Shown here one piece after another: positions 8,354 to 16,231 of a stretch of DNA of 33,947 nucleotides. Source of the stretch: Arthrobacter wenxiniae (GTDB taxonomy: Bacteria > Actinomycetota > Actinomycetes > Actinomycetales > Micrococcaceae); assembly GCF_013376105.1 (NCBI RefSeq), contig NZ_JAAMFM010000041.1, forward strand, positions 1 through 33,947. Direction: 5' to 3'. Position 1 is the first letter of the stretch. Every line of letters begins with the position of its first letter. The notes under the pieces are model-generated. The model had not been told where the DNA came from, did not search any database, and saw only the letters and a list, made by a program, of their open reading frames with translations. The translations under genes and the position numbers were made by a program.

Positions 8354-9124
8354 GTGAGCAACCCCGTCTTCTACGCCGGGCCGGACCAGCTGGCCGCCCT
8401 GGCCCCTGGCAGCAGCTTCAGCCTGGGAGGTGCCGAGGGGCGCCACGCCGCCACCGTCAAACGGCTGGCGCCCGGCGAGCCCGTGGACGTGTGCGACGGC
8501 GCGGGCCTGCGCCTCGTGTGTTCCGTCACCTCCGCGGCCGGCGGGGTCCTGGACGTCAGGGTCGACCAGGTGGTTGCCGAGGCGTCCGGGCCCTTCCAGC
8601 TGGTGCTGGTCCAGGCCCTCGCCAAGGGCGACCGGGATGAGCTGGCCATCGAAACTGCCACCGAACTGGGCATCGACAAGGTGGTCCCCTGGCAGGCCGA
8701 ACGGTCCATTGTCCGGTGGAAGATGGACAAGGCGGTGAAGGGCCGGGTCAAATGGCGGAACACGGTGGCCGCTGCGGCCAAGCAGGCCCGCCGCGCCAGC
8801 ATCCCGGAAGTCGGCGAGCTCGTCGGCACGGCCGGACTGGTTGAACTGATCAAGGGTGCCGCCCTGGCACTCATACTGCACGAGGACGCCGTGGACACCG
8901 TGGCCGGCGTTGTCCGTGCCTGGCGTGACGGCGCAGCCCGGCCGACCGGCGCGGGCACCATTGTCATGGTGGTCGGGCCCGAAGGGGGCATCAGCGCCGC
9001 CGAGGTCGGCGCCTTCCAGGACGCCGGGGCACACACCGCCCTCCTGGGCAGGCACGTGCTGAGGTCGTCCACGGCCGGGCCGGCCGCCGTCGTGCTCCTG
9101 AGCCAGGAACTCGGGCGCTGGTAG
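8354..9124 (+). CDS. rsmE: 16S rRNA (uracil(1498)-N(3))-methyltransferase RsmE
   Basis: SAM-dependent SPOUT methyltransferase that modifies U1498 near the decoding centre of 16S rRNA. The 256-residue product has an N-terminal PUA-like region (about 1-75) and a C-terminal knotted SPOUT domain. The latter carries the family signatures VVGPEGG (206-212) and LRSSTAGPAA (236-245), with AIETATELGIDKV (98-110) also typical. The start is GTG at 8354, 6 bases past the dnaJ stop, with only a poor Shine-Dalgarno in the dnaJ end. Close spacing suggests co-transcription with hrcA-dnaJ, an order seen in many actinobacteria. Confidence 0.96.
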   Translation: MSNPVFYAGPDQLAALAPGSSFSLGGAEGRHAATVKRLAPGEPVDVCDGAGLRLVCSVTSAAGGVLDVRVDQVVAEASGPFQLVLVQALAKGDRDELAIETATELGIDKVVPWQAERSIVRWKMDKAVKGRVKWRNTVAAAAKQARRASIPEVGELVGTAGLVELIKGAALALILHEDAVDTVAGVVRAWRDGAARPTGAGTIVMVVGPEGGISAAEVGAFQDAGAHTALLGRHVLRSSTAGPAAVVLLSQELGRW

Positions 9125-9136
9125 CCGGCGCGCCTA

Positions 9137-10144
9137 CTACGGCGCGGTGGTGGCGGCAGGTCCCTCCAGCGTGACCACCTTGCTGTCCACGCCCGCCTGG
9201 CCGCCGGGGGCCGTCGGGTCGCTGGTGAAAACGGAAATCTGGTAGGTGCCCAGCGGCGGGACCAGGTTGAAGCTGAACGGGCCCAGCTGGTCCGGGCCCT
9301 TGGGGATCTTCACCGTTCCCGACTGGTAGACGCGCCCTGCCTTGCCATCCACCACCTCGGCCAGGCTCCAGGAGAGCGTGCCCGAGGGGGAGATTCCCTG
9401 CCCGCTCACCTTCAGCGGCAGCCCGTGGTAGGTGGAGCCGTTGCCGGGGTCGATGATCCACACCGGCGCCAGCAGGGAGGGGTCGCGGGTTTGCGGGTTG
9501 TTGAGGCTGACGTGGCCGAACGCGTTGTAGCCGGTGTGCCCGTCCACCAGGACGGACACCTGGATGGTGGCGCCGGGGTTGATCAGCCCCGCCATGGCTG
9601 CCGCCGCGGTTGCGGTGTACACCAGCTGTGCCACGGACCGCTTGGCGATTCCCGCGTCCACCGTCTGCGAGAAGGCATCCGAGGAGACGTCCACCGTGAT
9701 GACGTTTTTGGCCGAGATGGAGGCACCCAGCCGGGACGGCTTGTTCCAGACCGAGAAATAGTCCGGGTCCTTGGGGGAGCGGGTCATCATGGCCTCCAGC
9801 GCGGACACGATGGGTTCATCCGTGGTCGGCGTGGGCAGGAACTCCCGGTAAAGGTAGACGGCGCTGTCGCTGTGCCCGAGCCAGTAGACGGGAATCGTCT
9901 GGGTGGAAGTGGGGGTTTCCAGCGGGGCGCTGGTGACCAGGCTGGTGGACTGGGCGTCCGACGTCGTGGGCATGACCGTGTCGTTGTGGTCCCTGATGCC
10001 CGCGCTGCAGCCGGTGGCCATCAGGGCGGCGGCCACCAGGACGGACACCAGCCGGGCCCGCCTGCCGGAACCGGCGGCGCCCCGGCGCATCGGTCGAGCC
10101 GGCACGGAAGCGTGCGGCCGAGGGGTGCGCGGATGTACAGGCAT
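9137..10144 (-). CDS. GerMN and Gmad2 domain lipoprotein
   Basis: Predicted secreted lipoprotein of 335 residues. A basic N region precedes a hydrophobic stretch (about 31-42) and a lipobox LMATGC with C46 as the lipidated Cys. A GerMN domain follows (about 85-190, with VYLYREFLPTP and VITVDVSSDAF). A C-terminal immunoglobulin-like Gmad2 domain comes next (about 220-325, with PVWIIDPGNGSTYHGLPLKV). Such proteins sit on the outer membrane face and are thought to contact peptidoglycan or regulate envelope assembly; the exact role is unknown. The start is uncertain: ATG at 10144 is listed, ATG at 10090 (318 residues) also leaves an intact signal peptide, and neither has a clear ribosome site. 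It converges on rsmE and diverges from the phoH-like gene. Confidence 0.85.
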   Translation of the reverse strand: MPVHPRTPRPHASVPARPMRRGAAGSGRRARLVSVLVAAALMATGCSAGIRDHNDTVMPTTSDAQSTSLVTSAPLETPTSTQTIPVYWLGHSDSAVYLYREFLPTPTTDEPIVSALEAMMTRSPKDPDYFSVWNKPSRLGASISAKNVITVDVSSDAFSQTVDAGIAKRSVAQLVYTATAAAAMAGLINPGATIQVSVLVDGHTGYNAFGHVSLNNPQTRDPSLLAPVWIIDPGNGSTYHGLPLKVSGQGISPSGTLSWSLAEVVDGKAGRVYQSGTVKIPKGPDQLGPFSFNLVPPLGTYQISVFTSDPTAPGGQAGVDSKVVTLEGPAATTAP

Positions 10145-10502
10145 GCGGATGTGTGGCTCGCTATTCAGGCTCGTAGGGGGCGGGGCCACGCGGCGGCCCC
10201 GGAAGCGTTCCAAGCGCCCCCACAGACTTTGAACCTCCAACAGCTTGGCACACCAAACGGGCCGCCGTCCGGGTTGGGCGGGCAAATGCGCGAACTGAAA
10301 CCGGATCGAAACACTAAAGTGACCGGGCCTTGATAATTGCGCCCCTGCCTGCCCGGCGGCACGGCCCGGATGCGCCGCCGCCCACGGCCACCACACCGGA
10401 AGGCGCCGGTGCACTAGGATTGGAAGGGCAAAGACAAGGCATGACAACCGGTGCAAGCCGGTACCACCAAGGAGAGAAAACAGGCCCGGAACGGCCGCAC
10501 TT
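10145..10502. other. Divergent intergenic region upstream of the lipoprotein and PhoH-like genes
   Basis: I see no gene in this 358-base stretch. On the plus strand, TAGGAT at 10415-10420 resembles an actinobacterial -10 hexamer and probably serves the phoH-like cluster, although the -35 region is unclear. An AGGAGAG at 10470-10476 looks like a ribosome site but is 26 bases from the ATG at 10503, and I find no good start codon at the right distance. Confidence 0.45.
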
Positions 10503-11675
10503 ATGCCAGAGACAACAGCCAGCCGACACGAACAGCCTCCGGAAATCGGTTCGGGGCGGCAATTCCCGCATTCCGTGGACGGCACACGCACGGAAGTGGT
10601 CCATTTCCCCTCCACCGAGCAAATGGTTGCCACCCTCGGGGCCGAGGACGAGGGCCTGCGCATTGTGGAAGGGCTGTACCCGTCCGTCAGCTTCCTGGCG
10701 CGGGGCAATGTGCTCTCCATTTCCGGCCCTGCCGCCGTGGTCCCGCGCATCATGCACCTCATGGAGGAGGCGCGGGGGATGGTTGCACGGCACACCACGA
10801 TGAACGCCGCCGTGTGGGAGCAGCTGGCGACCATGCTCAAGGCCCGGCCCGAGACGTCGGTGGTTGACATCCTGACGCAGGACATCCTCTCCTCGCGCGG
10901 GCGCACCATCCGGCCCAAGACCTTGAACCAAAAGAACTATGTCGACGCCATTGACCGCAACACCATCGTGTTCGGGATCGGACCGGCCGGCACGGGCAAG
11001 ACCTACCTGGCCATGGCCAAGGCCGTCCAGGCGCTGCAGCGCAAGGACGTCAGCCGGATCATCCTCACCCGCCCCGCCGTGGAGGCGGGGGAGCGGCTCG
11101 GCTTCCTGCCCGGCACGCTCAACGACAAAATCGACCCCTACCTGCGCCCGCTTTACGACGCGCTCCACGACATGATGGATCCGGAAACCATTCCGCGGCT
11201 CATGGCGGCAGGCACCATCGAGGTGGCACCCCTGGCCTACATGCGGGGCCGGACGCTCAACGACGCCTTCATCATCCTGGACGAGGCACAAAACACCACC
11301 CCGGAACAAATGAAGATGTTCCTGACCCGGCTGGGCTTTGGGTCCAAGATTGTCGTCACGGGCGACATCACCCAGGTGGACCTGCCCAGCGGCACCCGTT
11401 CCGGGCTGCGCGTGGTGGAGGAAATCCTGCACGGCGTCGACGACATCAACTTCTCCATCCTCGACGCCGCCGACGTTGTCCGCCACCGGCTGGTGGGGGC
11501 CATCGTGAGCGCCTACAACGACTGGGACGAGGCCCACCACACGCTGGTGCGCCCGCAGCAGGACACCGGCCCCCGCGCGGGCGCCGCCTCCGTTGGCGCC
11601 CCGCCCCCCGCCACCACGCCCAACCACAAGCAGGCGGCGCCCACCCGCCCGAATCCCAAGGACCAGCACGCCTGA
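10503..11675 (+). CDS. PhoH family P-loop ATPase (YbeZ-like)
   Basis: Cytoplasmic ATPase of the PhoH/YbeZ family, linked to RNA metabolism and ribosome maturation together with YbeY. In the 390-residue product, Walker A is GPAGTGKT (160-167) and Walker B is IILDEAQ (257-263), with [15 protein letters not shown] and [11 protein letters not shown] following as in all PhoH proteins. A KH-like segment precedes (about 50-100). The C-terminal 35 residues are a disordered Pro/Ala-rich tail. The ATG at 10503 is the only reasonable start but has a weak ribosome site. Its stop overlaps the ybeY start by one base (TGATG), so the two are co-translated. Confidence 0.95.
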   Translation: MPETTASRHEQPPEIGSGRQFPHSVDGTRTEVVHFPSTEQMVATLGAEDEGLRIVEGLYPSVSFLARGNVLSISGPAAVVPRIMHLMEEARGMVARHTTMNAAVWEQLATMLKARPETSVVDILTQDILSSRGRTIRPKTLNQKNYVDAIDRNTIVFGIGPAGTGKTYLAMAKAVQALQRKDVSRIILTRPAVEAGERLGFLPGTLNDKIDPYLRPLYDALHDMMDPETIPRLMAAGTIEVAPLAYMRGRTLNDAFIILDEAQNTTPEQMKMFLTRLGFGSKIVVTGDITQVDLPSGTRSGLRVVEEILHGVDDINFSILDAADVVRHRLVGAIVSAYNDWDEAHHTLVRPQQDTGPRAGAASVGAPPPATTPNHKQAAPTRPNPKDQHA

Positions 11676-12148
11676 TGAGCATTGAAATCAACAACGAGTC
11701 CGGCGTCGCCGTCCGTGAGGAGGAGCTGGTCAGGCTGGTCCGGCACATCCTGGAGCGCATGCACCTCCATCCGCAGACCGAGCTGTCCATCATCATGGCG
11801 GATGTCGAGAACATGGAAAAGCTTCACATCGAATGGATGGACGAGCCCGGACCCACCGACGTCCTGTCCTTCCCCATGGATGAGCTGCGCCCCGGCACTC
11901 CCGAACAGCCGACTCCCGCGGGCCTCCTCGGGGACATCGTGCTGTGCCCGGCCGTGGCGCAGGAACAGGCCGCAGCGGCCGGGCACTCCATGGAGGAGGA
12001 ACTGCTGCTGCTGACCACCCACGGCGTCCTGCACCTGCTCGGCTACGACCACGCCGATCCGGAGGAGAAGGCGGAGATGTTCGGCCTGCAGCGCGAGCTG
12101 CTCTCCAGCTACCTGGGCCGGGAAGCCCCGCGGGAGACAATGCAGTGA
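11675..12148 (+). CDS. ybeY: Endoribonuclease YbeY / rRNA maturation factor
   Basis: Single-strand-specific metallo-endoribonuclease family involved in 16S rRNA 3'-end maturation and ribosome quality control. The 157-residue product has the signature [11 protein letters not shown], with the three metal-binding His at 116, 120 and 126. It also has [10 protein letters not shown] and GLLGDIVLC, which are characteristic. The ATG at 11675 overlaps the phoH-like stop. Its own stop overlaps the GTG of the next gene. The phoH-ybeY-CNNM-era order is a widely conserved ribosome-maturation cluster. Confidence 0.97.
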   Translation: MSIEINNESGVAVREEELVRLVRHILERMHLHPQTELSIIMADVENMEKLHIEWMDEPGPTDVLSFPMDELRPGTPEQPTPAGLLGDIVLCPAVAQEQAAAAGHSMEEELLLLTTHGVLHLLGYDHADPEEKAEMFGLQRELLSSYLGREAPRETMQ

Positions 12149-13515
12149 CCCTGGTCGTCCTGCCGGCCATGCTCGTGGGCTTCACAGCCATCGCGGCCCT
12201 GCTGACCGCCATCGAGTCAGCCCTGAACTTCTTCCCGCGGCACGACGCCGAGGCGGTCGCCGCCCACAGCCGCGGCACCTCGCTGGAACGGATCCTCGAG
12301 GCGCCCATGGCGCACCTGAATGCGCTGCGCTTTTGGCGGGTCTGGTTTGAAATGGCCGCCGCGGTGGCCGTCTCGCTTTTTCTGGTGGGCCTGATCCACA
12401 ACGAGTGGGTTGCCGGGCTGATCGCCACGGCCGTCATGGCCGGCGCGAGCTTCATTTTGGTCGGTACCTCGCCCCGCCGCCTGGGCCGGATCCATTCGGC
12501 GGCCCTGGTGGGCCGCACCGCCTGGCTGGTGCACGCGCTCTTCCGCATACTCGGGCCCATGCCCGGGTGGTTCCTCAAGCTCGGCGGCGCCGTCACCAAG
12601 GACGTGTCCGGGTCGGAGGAGGCCTTTGTCACCGAGGAGGAGTTCCGCGAATTCGTGGACCGCGCCAGCGACTCGGACATGATCGAGGACAGCGAGGCCG
12701 AGCTCATTCAAAGCGTGTTTGACCTCGGGGAAACCATGGTCCGCGCCGTCATGGTGCCGCGGACGGACATTCGCAGCCTCCAGCAGGGCGCCAGCCTGGA
12801 GGACGCCTTGGACGTTTTCCTTGACTCGGGGTTCTCCCGCGTGCCGGTCATCGGCGAAGACACCGACCACATCCTGGGCATCCTGTACCTGAAGGACGTG
12901 GTTGCCACCCTGCACCGCCCGGGTGCCGGCGGTCCCCGTCCGGGGGTGGAAAGCCTGGCCCGCAGTGTCCGCTACGTGCCCGAATCCAAGCCGGTGGACG
13001 ACCTCCTGAAGGAGCTGCAGGGGGAATCCACGCATGTGGCCATTGTGGTGGACGAATACGGGGGCACCGCCGGCCTGGTGACACTGGAGGACCTGATCGA
13101 GGAAATCGTCGGCGAAATCGCCGACGAGTACGACTCAGTGTCCCCGGACGTGCAGGCGCTGGGCCACGGCCGCTTCCGCATCCGCACCCGCATGGGCGTG
13201 GAGGACTTCGGCGAACTCTTCGGCAAGGAGCTCGACGACGACGAGGTGGACACCGTGGGCGGGCTGCTCGCCAAGCACCTTGGCCGCATCCCCGCACCTG
13301 GCAGCGCAGTGGTGGTCTCCGGCATCCGGCTGGTGGCCGACCGCATGGAGCCGGCCCGCAACCGTGTCAGCCACGTCATTGCCAGCCTGGTCCCGGAGGC
13401 TGGAAATCGGACCCCTGCCGGCACGCAGCACCCCATGTCCACAAGAGACCACGGACCCGGCGCCCCGGGCCGTGGACAGAAGAGCGACGAACACCACAGG
13501 AGCAGCCATGAATAA
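12145..13515 (+). CDS. Hemolysin-family CNNM/CBS-domain membrane protein (CorC/HlyC type)
   Basis: Integral membrane protein related to CNNM/MpfA magnesium transporters; the historical name hemolysin does not imply toxicity. The 456 residues contain an N-terminal transmembrane part (segments near 4-24, 66-85, 90-108 and about 118-140). Two CBS repeats follow (about 205-262 and 270-325, with [10 protein letters not shown] and [20 protein letters not shown]). A CorC/HlyC C-terminal domain follows (about 340-415), then a disordered tail. The GTG at 12145 overlaps the ybeY stop by 4 bases, with GGGAG 8 bases upstream. Its last 8 bases overlap the start of era. Ion specificity cannot be told from sequence; Mg2+ or Co2+ is the family expectation. 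Confidence 0.93.
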   Translation: MTLVVLPAMLVGFTAIAALLTAIESALNFFPRHDAEAVAAHSRGTSLERILEAPMAHLNALRFWRVWFEMAAAVAVSLFLVGLIHNEWVAGLIATAVMAGASFILVGTSPRRLGRIHSAALVGRTAWLVHALFRILGPMPGWFLKLGGAVTKDVSGSEEAFVTEEEFREFVDRASDSDMIEDSEAELIQSVFDLGETMVRAVMVPRTDIRSLQQGASLEDALDVFLDSGFSRVPVIGEDTDHILGILYLKDVVATLHRPGAGGPRPGVESLARSVRYVPESKPVDDLLKELQGESTHVAIVVDEYGGTAGLVTLEDLIEEIVGEIADEYDSVSPDVQALGHGRFRIRTRMGVEDFGELFGKELDDDEVDTVGGLLAKHLGRIPAPGSAVVVSGIRLVADRMEPARNRVSHVIASLVPEAGNRTPAGTQHPMSTRDHGPGAPGRGQKSDEHHRSSHE

Positions 13516-14473
13516 GAAAAAAGGGTCGCTGGCCATGCCTTCGCCAAAAGGCGAAGGCTTCCGCGCCGGGTTCGCGGTCCTTGCCGGGCGCCCCAACGCC
13601 GGCAAGTCAACCCTCACCAACGCCCTGGTGGGCCAAAAGGTCGCCATCACCTCGGCGAAGCCGCAAACCACCCGCCACACCATCCGCGGGATCGTCCACA
13701 GGGACGCCTTCCAGCTGGTGCTCGTGGACACCCCCGGGCTGCACCGTCCCCGGACGCTGCTGGGCAAGCGGCTCAACGACCTGGTGGCGGAAACCCTGTC
13801 CGAAGTTGACGCCATCGGGTTCTGCCTGCCCGCCAATGAGAAGATCGGTCCCGGCGACCGCTTCATTGCCCAGCAACTGGGCCAGGTGGGGCGCAAGCCG
13901 GTCATCGCCATTGTCACCAAGACCGACACCGTGGACCGCCAGGCTGTCACCGACCAGCTCATCGCCGTCGAAGCGCTGGGACGGGAGGTCATCGGGCCGG
14001 ACGGTTTCGCCGCCGTCGTGCCCGTCTCCGCCGTGGAGGACTTCCAGGTGGAAACCCTGGCGGGAGTCCTGGCCGGGTTCATGCCGGAGTCCCCGGCGCT
14101 CTACCCCGACGGCGAGCTGACGGACGAGCCCGAGGCCGTCATGGTGGCCGAGCTGATCCGCGAGGCCGCACTGGAGGGTGTCCGCGACGAGCTTCCGCAC
14201 TCCCTGGCCGTGGTGGTGGAGGAAATCGTTCCCCGCGAAGGCCGCACGGAAGGTCACGAGCTCCTGGACGTGAGGGTCAACCTATACGTCGAGCGGCCCT
14301 CGCAAAAAGCCATCATCATCGGCAAGGGCGGCGCCCGGCTGCGGGAGGTGGGCACCACCGCCCGGCAGGGCATCGAGGCGCTGCTGGGCACCCGCATCTA
14401 CCTGGACCTGCATGTCAAGGTCGCCAAGGACTGGCAGCGCGACCCCAAGCAGCTGGTGAAACTCGGCTTTTAG
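13508..14473 (+). CDS. era: GTPase Era
   Basis: Essential GTPase that binds the 3' end of 16S rRNA and assists 30S assembly. In the 321-residue product, G1 is GRPNAGKS (27-34), the switch region has [10 protein letters not shown] (53-62), G3 is DTPG (74-77) and G4 is TKTD. A C-terminal KH domain has [14 protein letters not shown]. The ATG at 13508 lies inside the end of the CNNM gene and has AGGAG at 13498-13502 within that gene; the frame continues open upstream only as a shadow. The first 18 residues form a short Lys-rich extension before the G domain. A hairpin at 14483-14517 may end this cluster. Confidence 0.97.
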   Translation: MNKKKGSLAMPSPKGEGFRAGFAVLAGRPNAGKSTLTNALVGQKVAITSAKPQTTRHTIRGIVHRDAFQLVLVDTPGLHRPRTLLGKRLNDLVAETLSEVDAIGFCLPANEKIGPGDRFIAQQLGQVGRKPVIAIVTKTDTVDRQAVTDQLIAVEALGREVIGPDGFAAVVPVSAVEDFQVETLAGVLAGFMPESPALYPDGELTDEPEAVMVAELIREAALEGVRDELPHSLAVVVEEIVPREGRTEGHELLDVRVNLYVERPSQKAIIIGKGGARLREVGTTARQGIEALLGTRIYLDLHVKVAKDWQRDPKQLVKLGF

Positions 14474-14482
14474 GCGAAAGGT

Positions 14483-14517
14483 GCACCACCAGGGGCAGGT
14501 CCGGCGCGGGGTGGTGC
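14483..14517 (+). terminator. Possible terminator after era
   Basis: GCACCACC (14483-14490) pairs with GGTGGTGC (14510-14517) across a 19-base loop just after the era stop. No T-run follows, so it is only a candidate. Confidence 0.4.
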
Positions 14518-14591
14518 GCGGCTTTGCGGCAGTTCCCAGTCTTCACCGGTAAACTCGATGAAGTTCTCTGTCCGTAGTGAAAGGTCCATCC

Positions 14592-16211
14592 ATGCCGAGA
14601 CGCCGCGCCGATTCGGCGGCAGCCAAGGCCGGCGCCGCGCGCGCCCGCGGGCCCCTGCCGCCCGCAGCGCCCATTGGCCGGCACTTCACGCCGCGGCACA
14701 AGGCCCCGTTGTGGCTTAAGATTGCCGCCGTGGCCGTTTCGGGCGTATTGGTCCTGGTGCTGGGCACGGCAGGCGTCCTGATCATGAAGCTGCAGGAAAA
14801 CGTCACCACCGCACCGCTGAACGCGGGCGTGCTGGCGGACGGCAGGACCAAGGCCCCCGTCGAGGACTCCGGATCGCTGCAGGTGTTGATTCTCGGCACC
14901 GACACCCGGGCCGGCAAGAACAGCGAATATGGCACGGCCGCCGAATCCGCCGGCCAGGGCAACTCCGACGTCATGCTCCTGATGAACATCTCCGCGGACA
15001 ACTCCCAGGTCTCGGTGACCAGCTTCCCCCGTGACCTCATGGTCCCCATTCCGGACTGCAAGTCGGCGGCAACCGGCCAAGTCGTGCCCGGCCAGGCGAT
15101 GGGCCAGCTCAACTCGGCGCTGTCCGCCGGCCCCGGCTGCACAGTGGCGGCCATCAACGAACTGACCGGCCTGACCATCGACCACTTCATGCTCGCCGAC
15201 TTCACCGCCGTGAAGGAACTCTCCAACGCCCTCGGCGGCGTCCAGGTCTGCGTGAACCACGCCATGTACGACGTCAACGGATCCTTCCTGAAACTGCCGG
15301 CCGGCAAGAGCCTGGTCAAGGGGGAGCAGGCGCTCGCCTTCCTGCGCACCCGCCATGCCTTTGGCGACTCGAGCGACCTGGACCGCATCAAGGCCCAGCA
15401 GTACTTCCTCGGATCCATGGTCCGCAAGGTCAAGGAGGAAGGCACGCTTACCAACCTTCCCAAGCTGTACCAGCTGGCGGACGTCGTCACCAAGAACCTC
15501 ACCATCGACGAGGGCCTGGCCAACATCCCCGCCATGGTGGGCATTGCCACCCGCCTGGCAAAAATCAACCTCGCGAACGTTTCCTTTGTCACGGTGCCCA
15601 CCGAACCGTATGTGGCCGACCCCAACCGGGTCCAGCTAAAGGAGCCGTCGGCGGGACAGTTCTTTGCCGCGCTCCGGCACGACACCGCCCTGACGAAGGC
15701 GCCGGCGGCGCCCAGCGCCACCCCGTCCGCGCACGCCACTGGGGCGGCATCCACCTCGGGCGCCTCCGGTGCAGCAAGTGCGGCCCCGGCACCCTCGACA
15801 CGGTCGGTCCCGGCGACCACCACGCCCGCCTATGACAAGGCGGCCCAGCCCATCGGCGTCGCCAACGCGTCGGCCATTGCCGGCCGGGCCACGGAAGTCC
15901 TCCAGAGCCTGGCCACGGCGGGCTTCACCAACTCCTGGGCCGCCGGCGATGTCGCGGCCCAGAACGAAACTAGGGTCCTCTACGGGCACGACATGGGCGA
16001 CGTCGCCGCGGACATCGCCAAACACTTCAAGATTCCGGCTTCCGCGGTGAAGTCCGACCCCTCCATTTCCGGCGTGCAGCTGGTCATTGGCACGGACTGG
16101 ACCAGCGGCACCGAGTTTGGCAAGATAGTGGTCCCCAAGGACATCGTTGCGAGCACCGCCGACCAAAGCGGCGGCTGTCTCACCGTCAACCCGCTCTACT
16201 ACACCTACTGA
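14592..16211 (+). CDS. LCP (LytR-CpsA-Psr) family cell-wall glycopolymer transferase
   Basis: Membrane-anchored enzyme family that transfers secondary polymers (teichoic-acid-like or arabinogalactan-type) from lipid carriers to peptidoglycan. The 539 residues comprise a basic cytoplasmic N terminus, one membrane segment (about 41-64), and an extracellular LCP domain (about 98-260). That domain has LILGTDTRAG, SFPRDLMVPIP and, later, FLRTRHAFGDSSDLDRIKAQ, which carry the catalytic Asp and Arg residues of the family. An Ala/Ser/Thr/Pro-rich linker (about 370-415) and a C-terminal LytR_C domain (about 420-515) follow. The ATG at 14592 has GAAAGG about 8 bases upstream; the GTG at 14577 would overlap that site. 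It stands alone, with a possible -10 (TAAACT) at 14550. Confidence 0.94.
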   Translation: MPRRRADSAAAKAGAARARGPLPPAAPIGRHFTPRHKAPLWLKIAAVAVSGVLVLVLGTAGVLIMKLQENVTTAPLNAGVLADGRTKAPVEDSGSLQVLILGTDTRAGKNSEYGTAAESAGQGNSDVMLLMNISADNSQVSVTSFPRDLMVPIPDCKSAATGQVVPGQAMGQLNSALSAGPGCTVAAINELTGLTIDHFMLADFTAVKELSNALGGVQVCVNHAMYDVNGSFLKLPAGKSLVKGEQALAFLRTRHAFGDSSDLDRIKAQQYFLGSMVRKVKEEGTLTNLPKLYQLADVVTKNLTIDEGLANIPAMVGIATRLAKINLANVSFVTVPTEPYVADPNRVQLKEPSAGQFFAALRHDTALTKAPAAPSATPSAHATGAASTSGASGAASAAPAPSTRSVPATTTPAYDKAAQPIGVANASAIAGRATEVLQSLATAGFTNSWAAGDVAAQNETRVLYGHDMGDVAADIAKHFKIPASAVKSDPSISGVQLVIGTDWTSGTEFGKIVVPKDIVASTADQSGGCLTVNPLYYTY

Positions 16212-16231
16212 CGGTCCGCCGCGGGGTCCGG

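Noticed and set aside
6398-9055. Long open frame (885 codons) on the minus strand opposite hrcA, dnaJ and rsmE
   Set aside because: It is antisense to three well-recognised genes, has no recognisable domains and reflects the absence of stops in very GC-rich DNA.
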